Source: Azospirillum picis
Lineage (GTDB): Bacteria > Pseudomonadota > Alphaproteobacteria > Azospirillales > Azospirillaceae
Direction of reading: 5' to 3'
Length of the DNA stretch: 64,000 bases
Assembly (NCBI RefSeq): GCF_017876115.1
Contig: NZ_JAGINO010000027.1
Span: 31,136 to 95,135, forward strand
The notes under the pieces were generated by a model. It saw only the letters and a list, made by a program, of their open reading frames with translations, had not been told where the DNA came from and ran no database searches. The position numbers and the translations under genes are program-made. This document shows, piece by piece, positions 1-7,142 of the stretch; the first letter of the stretch is position 1; the number at the start of each line of letters is the position of its first letter.

Positions 1-2
1 AG

Positions 3-1595
3 GAACTGCCCCGGCTCGATCCCCCGGCCCGCGCCATGATCGAGCGGGCGGACGCCTTCTTCGTCGCGACCTATGCCGACCGTGCCGAGCGCCGGCAGGT
101 CGACGTGTCCCATCGCGGCGGCAAGGCGGGCTTCGTCCGTGTCGCCGGGGACGGCACCCTCACCGTGCCCGATTTCAACGGGAACCTGTTCTTCGCGACC
201 CTTGGAAACATCGTCCTCAACGGCAAGGCCGGGCTCGTCTTCGTCGATTACGCGAGCGGCGACATGCTGCAGATGACCGGCGATGCCGAGGTGATCCTGG
301 ACTCGCCGGAGATCGCCGCCTTCCAGGGGGCCGAGCGGCTGTGGACTTTCCGGCCGCGCCGCATCCTGCGCCGGCCCGGCGCGCTGGCGCTGCGCTGGTC
401 GTTCCGGGCGGACGGCTGGTCCCCCAGTTCGCTCATGACCGGCGACTGGCCGCAGGCGGCGTCCCGCCTGCAGGCGGCCGATCTGGCGGCGCGGTGGCGG
501 CCCTACAAGGTGACGAAGATCGTCGAGGAGAGCCCGTCGATCCGGTCCTTCCATCTGCAGCCGGATGACGGGGCCGGTCTTCTTCCCCATGCTGCCGGGC
601 AGCACCTGCCGATCCGCGTGACGGTGGCAGGCGCCGAAAAGCCCGTCATCCGCACCTATACGTTGTCTGTCGCGCCGTCGGACGGCCTGTACCGCATCAG
701 CGTCAAGCGGGAGGGGCTGGTGTCGCGTCACCTGCACGACACCATCCGGGTCGGCGACATCATCGAGGCGCGTGCGCCCGACGGCCGCTTCACCATCGAC
801 CCCTTCGAGCCGAGACCCGCGGTGCTTCTGGCCGGCGGCATCGGGATCACGCCCCTGCTCGCCATGCTGCGCCACGTGGTCTATGAGGGGCTGCGCAAGC
901 AGCGGATGCGGCCGACCATCCTCATCCAGGCCGCCCGTTCGAAGCAGGAGCGCCCATTCGACCGGGAGATCGCGGAACTCGTGGCGGCAGGGCAAGGGGC
1001 GGTGCGGTGGGTCCGGGTCCTCGGCGATGCGGCCGGAGCCGAGGACGGCATCGACTATGACGCCGCCGGTCGCATCGACATGGCGCTGCTGACCCGCTTC
1101 CTGCCGTTCAACGACTACGACTTCTATCTCTGCGGTCCGCCGGCCTTCACCCAGGCGCTGTATGACGGGCTGCGGAACCACAGCGTCGCCGACCGGCGGA
1201 TCCATGCCGAGGCGTTCGGACCATCGTCATTGGCGCGCCGGGCGGATGACGGGGCGGCACCCGCTGCCGGCGCGGCGCCCTTGGCTGCCATGGCGGCGGC
1301 CAGGCCGGTGGCGACCGGATCGGTTCCCGTGGCCTTCCTGGACTCGCTGAAGGAGGCCCGCTGGACGCCGGCGTCCGGCACGCTGCTGGAGTTGGCGGAG
1401 GCCCGCGGCCTGGAGCCCGAGTTCAGTTGCCGCGAGGGCACCTGCGGAACCTGCCGGACCAAGCTGCTCAAAGGCGCGGTGACCTATGTCAGGGAGCCGA
1501 CCGCCAGCGTCGCCGACGACGAGGTCCTGCTCTGCTGCGCCGTGCCGGCCGAGCCGGAACCCGGCGAGGAGAACCGCATCCAACTCGCCCTCTGA
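3..1595 (+). CDS. Pyridoxamine-oxidase-like / ferredoxin-reductase fusion flavoprotein with 2Fe-2S domain (5'-truncated by window)
   Basis: The frame is open to the window edge, with no stop upstream of the ATG at 36, and the sequence before that ATG already reads like the family, so the true start lies outside. Order: the end of an FMN-binding split-barrel (PNPOx-like) domain containing VDVSHRGGK and FNGN, then an FAD/NAD(P) ferredoxin-reductase module (RTYTLS for FAD, GGIGITPLLAML for NAD(P), LCGPPAF near its end), then a plant-type 2Fe-2S ferredoxin domain with the cluster motif CREGTCGTC and a last Cys in LLCCAVP. Proteins of this layout move electrons from NAD(P)H through FAD to the iron-sulfur cluster in the cytoplasm. 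The substrate cannot be told from sequence. An AhpD-like gene follows 68 bp downstream on the same strand. Confidence 0.9.
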   Translation, partial: ELPRLDPPARAMIERADAFFVATYADRAERRQVDVSHRGGKAGFVRVAGDGTLTVPDFNGNLFFATLGNIVLNGKAGLVFVDYASGDMLQMTGDAEVILDSPEIAAFQGAERLWTFRPRRILRRPGALALRWSFRADGWSPSSLMTGDWPQAASRLQAADLAARWRPYKVTKIVEESPSIRSFHLQPDDGAGLLPHAAGQHLPIRVTVAGAEKPVIRTYTLSVAPSDGLYRISVKREGLVSRHLHDTIRVGDIIEARAPDGRFTIDPFEPRPAVLLAGGIGITPLLAMLRHVVYEGLRKQRMRPTILIQAARSKQERPFDREIAELVAAGQGAVRWVRVLGDAAGAEDGIDYDAAGRIDMALLTRFLPFNDYDFYLCGPPAFTQALYDGLRNHSVADRRIHAEAFGPSSLARRADDGAAPAAGAAPLAAMAAARPVATGSVPVAFLDSLKEARWTPASGTLLELAEARGLEPEFSCREGTCGTCRTKLLKGAVTYVREPTASVADDEVLLCCAVPAEPEPGEENRIQLAL

Positions 1596-1663
1596 CCCCC
1601 ATCACGACACCGGCCCCCGATCAAGAGCCACAGCTCTGCATCCAGACTACAGGAGACAAGACG

Positions 1664-2209
1664 ATGTCCCACATTCCGACCCCGGCGACCATCGAGGATG
1701 CACCCGAGGCGTCCCGCCCGATCCTGGAGGCCGTGCAGAAGCAGCTCGGCCGCGTGCCGAACATCTTCCGCCTGGTTTCGAACAGCCCGGCTGCGCTGGG
1801 CGGCTGGACCGCCTTCCAGGGTGCTCTCGGCAAGGGCAAGCTGCCTGCGGCGACCCGCGAACGGATCGCACTGGCAATGGCCGAGGAGAACGGTTGCGAC
1901 TACTGCCTGTCCGCCCATACCTACACCGGCATGAGGTTCGCCAAGCTCGATGATAGTGAGATCGCGGCCAACCGTCGGGGAAGCTCGAACGATCCTAAGG
2001 CCGCGGCGGCGGTCGAATTCGCCAGGGCATTGGCCGTCGCACGCGGCGCCGTCGGGCCGCGCGGCATCGAGGCGGTGCGTACCGCCGGCTACAGCGACGC
2101 CGAAATCCTCGAGATCATCGCGCATGTCGCCCTGAATACCTTCACCAACTACGTCAATGAAGCCCTGGAAACCGAGATCGACTTCCCCCGCATCGACGCC
2201 GCCGCCTGA
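1664..2209 (+). CDS. Carboxymuconolactone decarboxylase / AhpD-family protein
   Basis: 181 residues. I chose the ATG at 1664 because AGGAG lies 8-12 bases before it and the family similarity starts there; the longer open frame upstream is antisense-type filler over the preceding gene. The motif NGCDYCLSAH contains the family's CxxC with the downstream His, as in AhpD alkylhydroperoxidases, where the cysteines reduce peroxides or accept a proton. The later segment LDDSEIAANRRGSS followed by an Ala-rich helix is also typical. It probably forms an operon with the upstream flavoprotein and the NTF2-like gene, which suggests stress or xenobiotic metabolism. The exact substrate is unknown. Confidence 0.9.
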   Translation: MSHIPTPATIEDAPEASRPILEAVQKQLGRVPNIFRLVSNSPAALGGWTAFQGALGKGKLPAATRERIALAMAEENGCDYCLSAHTYTGMRFAKLDDSEIAANRRGSSNDPKAAAAVEFARALAVARGAVGPRGIEAVRTAGYSDAEILEIIAHVALNTFTNYVNEALETEIDFPRIDAAA

Positions 2210-2282
2210 CCCCGAAAAGCGGGTGGAGGGCCATGCTCCCCGCCGCCCGCCTTTCCCTTACGTCCAGACCAAGGAGACCGTC

Positions 2283-2747
2283 ATGTCGCGCCCGCCGCTT
2301 CCCCCCTTCACCGAGCAGTCTGCCATCGAAAAGGTCCGTCTTGCCGAGGATGGCTGGAACAGCCGCGATCCCGCGAAGGTCGCGCTCGCCTACACCGCGG
2401 ATACCCGATGGCGCAACCGCGCCGAGTTCGTGAACGGCCGTGCGGAGGTCGAAGCCTTCCTGACCCGCAAGTGGAACAAGGAACTCGATTACCGGCTGAT
2501 CAAGGAGCTGTGGGCTTTTGCGGGTAACCGCATCGCGGTGCGCTATGCCTACGAGCATCATGACGACAGCGGCCACTGGTTCCGCGCCTATGGCAACGAG
2601 AACTGGGAATTCGCCGAGGACGGGTTGATGCGGGTCCGGCACGCCAGCATCAACGAACACCCGATTGCCGAGGCGGACCGCCGGTTCCACTGGCCGCTCG
2701 GCCGCCGGCCCGACGATCATCCGGGCCTCAGCCATTTCGGCTTCTGA
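2283..2747 (+). CDS. NTF2-like (DUF1348 / SnoaL-like) protein
   Basis: 154 residues, starting at the ATG at 2283 with AAGGAG a few bases before it. The sequence fits the small DUF1348 group of the NTF2/SnoaL cone fold: a first helix with AEDGWNSRDP, the segment TRWRNRAEFVNGRAEVEAFL, and the strand FRAYGNENWEF. These proteins are cytoplasmic and have no settled function. The fold commonly holds small hydrophobic ligands. It lies 73 bp after the AhpD-like gene and 15 bp before a short AhpD-like fragment, all on one strand, so the group is probably cotranscribed. Confidence 0.85.
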   Translation: MSRPPLPPFTEQSAIEKVRLAEDGWNSRDPAKVALAYTADTRWRNRAEFVNGRAEVEAFLTRKWNKELDYRLIKELWAFAGNRIAVRYAYEHHDDSGHWFRAYGNENWEFAEDGLMRVRHASINEHPIAEADRRFHWPLGRRPDDHPGLSHFGF

Positions 2748-2761
2748 ACCCGCATTCCCCG

Positions 2762-2980
2762 ATGAGGATCGCCATCATGGCCGGAGTCACGCTCGACGAA
2801 CGGACACGGCTGTCGATCGAGATCGCACTGACTGCTCACAGCGGTTGCCTGCCGCTGCTGCAGCGGCAGGACGCCGATGCCAGCAGGCTCGGCATGACCG
2901 ATGCCGAGGTCGACGCGGCGAGGCGTGGATCCAGCTTCGACTTTTCCATAGCGCAGGCGACCGCGTTGGCGCTCGCGTGA
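2762..2980 (+). pseudogene. Short AhpD-like fragment
   Basis: A 72-codon frame (ATG 2762, alternative ATG 2777). Its second half, LGMTDAEVDAARRGSSFDF then an Ala-rich helix, parallels the segment LDDSEIAANRRGSSNDP of the complete AhpD-like gene at 1664-2209, and LSIEIALTAHSGC resembles the start of the catalytic helix. The CxxC is absent and the frame stops where a family member would continue for about another 60 residues. I read it as the remnant of a second AhpD-type gene, truncated by internal deletion. It could still be translated as a small protein, because spacing and strand match the genes upstream. Confidence 0.5.
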
Positions 2981-3173
2981 AGCGAGGAGGCTCGCGTGGT
3001 CCGGCATGGGCGTGCGGCACGGGCCGCTTGCCGGCCGGCGCGATCGCGCCTGATTTCCCGGCTGTGGCCTTTCCCGTGGTATCTGTTCAGGCTTCGCCCG
3101 CCGGCTTGATCTCCGGTGCGGCGGGCCGGGTGCCTCCGGAAGGTCATCAGACGGCCTGGGAAGGGACGAGCGA

Positions 3174-4064
3174 ATGGATCGATGGCAGGCGATGCGCATT
3201 TTCGTGAAGGTCGCCGAAACCGCGAGCTTTGCCGAAGCCGCCCGCCACCTGCACATGAGTGCGCCGGCGGTCACGCGGGCGGTGGCGTCGCTCGAGGCCA
3301 TGATCGGTGCCAGGCTGTTCGTCCGCACGACGCGCTCGGTCAAGCTGACCGAGGCCGGAACCCGGTATTTCGAGGATTGCCGCCGCATACTCTCCGACCT
3401 CGCCGAGGCGGAGGCTGCGGCCGGCGGCTCCTACGCGACGCCGACCGGAACCCTCGCGGTCACCTCGTCAGCGTTGTTCGGACAGATGCATGTGCTGCCG
3501 ATCCTGACCGAGTTCCTGGACGGCCATCCGGCGATGCGCGCGCGGACGCTCTTCATCGACCGGCCCGTCAACATCGTCGAGGAGGGCATCGACGTCGCCA
3601 TCCGGATCGGCCATCTGCCGGACTCCGGCTTCACGGCGGTCAAGGTCGGGACGGTCCGGCGGGTGGTCTGCGGCTCGCCGGCCTATTTCGAGCGCCACGG
3701 CGTCCCGGTGGCGCCGGCCGACCTCAGGGGGCACCGGGTCCTGGTGTCCACCAGCGCGTGGGCATCCCCGGAATGGCGGTTCGCAGGGGACCAGAGGGTG
3801 ACGATCGATCCCATTCTCCAGTGCAACACCAATGAGGCGGTCATCGCCGCCGCGAGCGGCGGCCGGGGGTTGACGCGGGTTCTCCACTACCAGATCGGCC
3901 CCGCCCTTCTCGCGGGGGATTTGCAGATCGTGCTGGGCGATCACGAGGAGCCGCCCCTGCCCATCCATGTCCTCTACCCCGAGGGACGCCACGCCCCGGC
4001 GAAGGTCAGGGCGTTCGTCGACCTGGCGGTGGCACGCCTGCGGGAGAACCGGCTGCTGAACTGA
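3174..4064 (+). CDS. LysR-family transcriptional regulator
   Basis: 296 residues, the usual LysR length. Residues 1-60 form the winged helix-turn-helix (FVKVAETASFAEAARHLHMSAPAVTRAVASLE, then IGARLFVRTTRSVKLTEAG). Residues 90-290 form the LysR substrate-binding fold (GTLAVTSSALFG, IDVAIRIGHLPDSG). It belongs to the CrgA-like subgroup judging from FVRTTRSVKLTEAG and the IRIG motif. It probably controls the preceding flavoprotein/AhpD/NTF2 group on the same strand or the convergent quinone-reductase-like gene. The inducer is unknown. Confidence 0.93.
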   Translation: MDRWQAMRIFVKVAETASFAEAARHLHMSAPAVTRAVASLEAMIGARLFVRTTRSVKLTEAGTRYFEDCRRILSDLAEAEAAAGGSYATPTGTLAVTSSALFGQMHVLPILTEFLDGHPAMRARTLFIDRPVNIVEEGIDVAIRIGHLPDSGFTAVKVGTVRRVVCGSPAYFERHGVPVAPADLRGHRVLVSTSAWASPEWRFAGDQRVTIDPILQCNTNEAVIAAASGGRGLTRVLHYQIGPALLAGDLQIVLGDHEEPPLPIHVLYPEGRHAPAKVRAFVDLAVARLRENRLLN

Positions 4065-4088
4065 GGCGCGGCTACCGGCTGCCAGAAG

Positions 4089-5090
4089 TCACAGGCCGAT
4101 CAGTATTTTGCCGATTGCCTTCCCGCTTTCCTGGGCCTCATGCGCCTCGGCTATACGGTCGAGCGGCAACTTCATCGCGATCGCCGGACTGTACGCTCCG
4201 GAGGCGACGCAGGCCGAAATCTCCTCCGCCGCCTGCCGCAAGGCCGCTTCCGGCATCGTGTAGACATAGACGAAGCGGAAGGCGAAGCCGCCGCGGAGCG
4301 CCGGCAAGAACGGGATCGAGAGCGTCGCCTGCGGATCCTCCGTCGAATAGGCGGCGACCACACCGTCGCGGGCCAAGCAGGCGACCGCGGTTCCGATATT
4401 GGCGGTCAGGTCGACGTCGACGATGCGCGCCACGCCGTTGCTGCCGGTTGCCGCCAGCAGCCCGTCCGTCACGGATTCCCGATGGCGGTTGATGACGAGG
4501 TCCGCACCGGCCGCCTTGGCGACCGCGGCCTGCTCCTCACGGCTGACGGTGACAGCCACCCAGGCGCCGGCCCATTTCGCCAGCAGGATGGCCGCGGTCC
4601 CGACCGCGCCGGCGCCGCCCTGGACAAGGACGCGCCTGCCGCGCAGGTCGCCATCGGCAAACAGGCACCGGTGAGCGGTCATCGCCGCGACACCGAGGCA
4701 GGCACCGATGTCGAAGGAGGCAGTGTCGGGGAGCGGGACGGCATGGGCGGATGGTACAACCACGAGGTCCGCGGCGGATCCGAAGGCTTTGCCCGTCTGC
4801 GCCTTGTACAGCCAGACCCGCTCGCCGAGGCGTGCCGGGGGCACACCGGGACCCAGCCTGTCGATGGTGCCCGCGCCGTCCTGGTGCGGGACGATCCGCG
4901 GGAAAGGCATGGGGGCACCGGCGAAACCGGTACGGGTCTTGATGTCGGACGGATTGAGGCCGGATGCTTCGACCCTTACCCGGACCTCGCCGAAACCCGG
5001 TTCGGGATCGGGCAGGGTGCCGATCTTCAGAACCTCGCGGGCCGCCCCCTGCCGATCGAAAAATGCAGCTCTCACGGCGTGTTCTTTCAC
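4089..5090 (-). CDS. NADPH:quinone reductase-like medium-chain dehydrogenase (zinc-independent)
   Basis: 333 residues with a GTG start at 5090; an in-frame GTG at 5075 would give VRAAFFDRQG, which is closer to where family members usually begin. The N-terminal GroES-like domain has GEVRVRVEASGLNPSDIK. The nucleotide-binding motif is VQGGAGAVGTAAILLAKWAGA. The catalytic-zinc Cys and His of true alcohol dehydrogenases are missing, as in quinone oxidoreductases. The C-terminus IAEAHEAQESGKAIGKILI is typical. The gene is divergent from the HxlR regulator 100 bp away, an arrangement in which HxlR proteins often control the facing oxidoreductase in response to quinones or electrophiles. Confidence 0.9.
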   Translation of the reverse strand: MKEHAVRAAFFDRQGAAREVLKIGTLPDPEPGFGEVRVRVEASGLNPSDIKTRTGFAGAPMPFPRIVPHQDGAGTIDRLGPGVPPARLGERVWLYKAQTGKAFGSAADLVVVPSAHAVPLPDTASFDIGACLGVAAMTAHRCLFADGDLRGRRVLVQGGAGAVGTAAILLAKWAGAWVAVTVSREEQAAVAKAAGADLVINRHRESVTDGLLAATGSNGVARIVDVDLTANIGTAVACLARDGVVAAYSTEDPQATLSIPFLPALRGGFAFRFVYVYTMPEAALRQAAEEISACVASGAYSPAIAMKLPLDRIAEAHEAQESGKAIGKILIGL

Positions 5091-5131
5091 TGGTTTCGCT
5101 GTCGGCAGGGTAATGATCGCGCAGTATTCCC

Positions 5132-5154
5132 GGCAAGTAGGCGATATTCTTGCC
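5132..5154. promoter_or_regulatory. Candidate HxlR operator in divergent promoter
   Basis: GGCAAG at 5132-5137 is mirrored by CTTGCC at 5149-5154 with 11 bases between. It lies in the 100-bp space between the divergent quinone-reductase-like and HxlR genes. HxlR proteins bind as winged-helix dimers to inverted repeats of this size. The assignment is an inference from position and symmetry. Confidence 0.4.
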
Positions 5155-5190
5155 CATAGGGAAGGAAGCTATACCGATGGAGGCAGTGTC

Positions 5191-5523
5191 ATGGACGACG
5201 GGGGCAGGTGTCCGGTGGAGATCACCGTCGACGTCGCCGGCGGGAAGTGGAAACCGATGATCATCTACCGCCTGCTCGACGGACCGCGGCGGTTCGGCGA
5301 CTTGCGGCGGCTGGCGGGCAATCCCAGCCAGCGGTCGATCACCCTCCAGCTTCGGCAACTGGAGGCCGACGGCATCCTCGTCCGCAAGGTGTTCGCCGAG
5401 GTGCCGCCCCGGGTCGAGTATTCCCTGACCGAGTTCGGCATGACCCTCGCGCCGGTGCTGGTCGCCATGAGGGACTGGGGGGTGGTGTTCAGGAAGCGGA
5501 AAGAGGGCGCCAGCGACGGATAA
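5191..5523 (+). CDS. HxlR-family winged-helix regulator
   Basis: 110 residues from the ATG at 5191, which has GGAGG 7 bases upstream; an in-frame ATG at 5113 would add 26 unsupported residues. The single HxlR domain is complete: CPVEITVDVAGGKWKPMIIYRLLDGPRRFGDLRRL, then SQRSITLQLRQLEADGILVRKVF and VEYSLTEFG. One Cys precedes the first helix, the position of the redox-sensing Cys in YodB/HypR-type members. It probably regulates the divergent quinone-reductase-like gene and itself. Confidence 0.92.
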   Translation: MDDGGRCPVEITVDVAGGKWKPMIIYRLLDGPRRFGDLRRLAGNPSQRSITLQLRQLEADGILVRKVFAEVPPRVEYSLTEFGMTLAPVLVAMRDWGVVFRKRKEGASDG

Positions 5524-5537
5524 GCGGCCGACCGCTT
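5522..5537 (+). terminator. Small hairpin at the end of the HxlR gene
   Basis: AAGCGG (5522-5527), a CCGA loop and CCGCTT (5532-5537) overlap the stop codon. The stem is short and has no strong T tract, so this is a weak candidate terminator. Confidence 0.25.
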
Positions 5538-5722
5538 CCATGCGCCGCAGGCTCAGCACGGCCTTTCCGCCGTTCCGTTCAGGGCGTGGTGGCCGCGGAT
5601 GAGCTGGGGGTCGTCGACCATCCTTCGCGGCGGCCGGAGGCGGCACGGAACATCCGGTGGGTGGCGCGGCCGGCGGCAGGGCGGCCGCAGGCCCGGCCTA
5701 CTGCCTGCCGGCAATGCGCCTT

Positions 5723-6313
5723 TCAGCGTCTTGCCGACAGCTTCGCCTTCAGCGCCATGATGCGGGCGTCGATGCGGGCGCGCTCTGCCTCCAGCCGGGC
5801 CAGTTCCCGCCGATCGGACTCCTCTTCCGTCGCCGGGGATGCGCGCAGGCGCTTCTTGAAGTCGATGACGTCCTGGCGGCGGGTGGCGGGGCTGATCAGC
5901 CCCTGCGCCTGAGCCTGCTCCCGCTCGTCCGGGTTCAGCAGGACCATCTCGTAGACGGTGGCGTAGCTCGGCGGCAGACGGTCGGCCGGCAACTCGCCGG
6001 CGTCGATGGCGGCGGCAACCTTCATCAGCCGGTTCGCGGTGCTGTAGCGGAAGGGCAGATCGCGCTCCACCATTCCCATGAAGTCGCCATGGTCGAGCAC
6101 GGTCTTGGCATGGTTGAGGTAACGGCCGATGGCGAGGAAGTTCTCCTCCGCCTCCGTCCATAGCCGGAGGATCGCGTCGGCGAAGTTCGCACGCGTGCGA
6201 AGTTTGCCCGGCTCCGGCCGCCGCGTCAGCCGCGGTGCAGGGACGGCGGAGGGGGCCAGCATCTCCGACACCTCGTCGGCGGTGACGATGCGGGGGGTCA
6301 GTTTCCTAGCCAT
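5723..6313 (-). CDS. DUF3102-domain partner of ParA (ParB-position protein)
   Basis: 196 residues. The centre (about residues 45-110) matches the DUF3102 pattern: TEAEENFLAIGRYL, AKTVLDHGDF, MVERDLPFRYSTANRLMKVA. The C-terminal third is charged and helical (RRELARLEAERARIDARIMALKAK), probably a coiled coil. The start codon overlaps the end of the ParA gene by 8 bases, so the two are translationally coupled. In plasmids and chromids of alphaproteobacteria this gene stands where a ParB centromere-binding protein would be expected. No ParB nuclease-fold or KorB-type helix-turn-helix was recognised, so its DNA-binding role is inferred from context. Confidence 0.75.
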   Translation of the reverse strand: MARKLTPRIVTADEVSEMLAPSAVPAPRLTRRPEPGKLRTRANFADAILRLWTEAEENFLAIGRYLNHAKTVLDHGDFMGMVERDLPFRYSTANRLMKVAAAIDAGELPADRLPPSYATVYEMVLLNPDEREQAQAQGLISPATRRQDVIDFKKRLRASPATEEESDRRELARLEAERARIDARIMALKAKLSARR

Positions 6314-6941
6314 GGATCAGCCTGTCGATGGCGGCTGCGAGGTCCGCGAAGTCGCCGCGCACCGCGGCGTCGTCCAGCGGCAATCCGGCGAAGGAATAGT
6401 TCTGGTAGGCGACGCGCAGCGGAATGTCGGCATCCAGCAGCGGCACCTTCAGGGCCGAGAGCTGCTCTCGCGCGAAGCCGGCCGCCTGGGCGCGGCGGTT
6501 CACCTGCATCAGCACGGCGGCGGCCGGAATGCGGGCATTCGGATCACGGCGCTGTGCCATCCTCTGTTCGGCGACCACATGCTGGTAGGTGCGTGCCGCC
6601 TCCAGCGCGTCCTTGAGGTCGGGGCGGCAGGGGATGACCACGGCGTTGGCGATGCCGATGGCATGCACGAGGCCGCGGGCCAGCACGCCGGCGACATCGA
6701 TCACCACCCAGTCGGCGCGCTGCTCGGCCGCAGTGGCGGCCTCGATGATGTCGTCCTCGTCCACCGTCGTGCAGGTGATCGGCGCCCCGGCCGCCTTCAC
6801 CCATTGGGTCAGGTTGCGGTTGGGGTCGACGTCGAGCAGCTCGACCCGGTGTCCGGCGCGGCGCCAGTGGTCCGCGAGGCACAGCGACAAGGTGGTCTTC
6901 CCCGGGCCGCCCTTGGTGCTGGCTGACGTGATGATCGGCAT
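6306..6941 (-). CDS. parA: ParA-family partition ATPase
   Basis: 211 residues from the ATG at 6941 (MPIITSASTKGGPGKTT), with AGGA before it; the open frame continues upstream but the fold begins here. It has a deviant Walker A motif KGGPGKTT with the signature lysine, switch I ELLDVDPNRNLTQW and Walker B DWVVIDVAG. The size and absence of an N-terminal helix-turn-helix place it with the short type Ib/MipZ-like ParA proteins. It would move replicon DNA or another cargo along the nucleoid by ATP-driven dimerisation. It is coupled to the DUF3102 gene. Confidence 0.88.
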   Translation of the reverse strand: MPIITSASTKGGPGKTTLSLCLADHWRRAGHRVELLDVDPNRNLTQWVKAAGAPITCTTVDEDDIIEAATAAEQRADWVVIDVAGVLARGLVHAIGIANAVVIPCRPDLKDALEAARTYQHVVAEQRMAQRRDPNARIPAAAVLMQVNRRAQAAGFAREQLSALKVPLLDADIPLRVAYQNYSFAGLPLDDAAVRGDFADLAAAIDRLIHG

Positions 6942-7142
6942 GGGTCCTACCGTGGCTGGAATGATCGGCAGAAGCTGCGCCACAAGGGCCGGCGAAGTCA
7001 ACGTGGCGCTTCCGACCGCCCCGCCCGGGGTGGATCGAATGGAGATGGTGCCGTCATCCCGGCGGCTGGCGGCGTCAGTGGCCGATCGGACGAGGGGGTA
7101 TGTGGCGGCCGGGCATCAGGCAGGCCGGGAGCCCGGCGCCGC

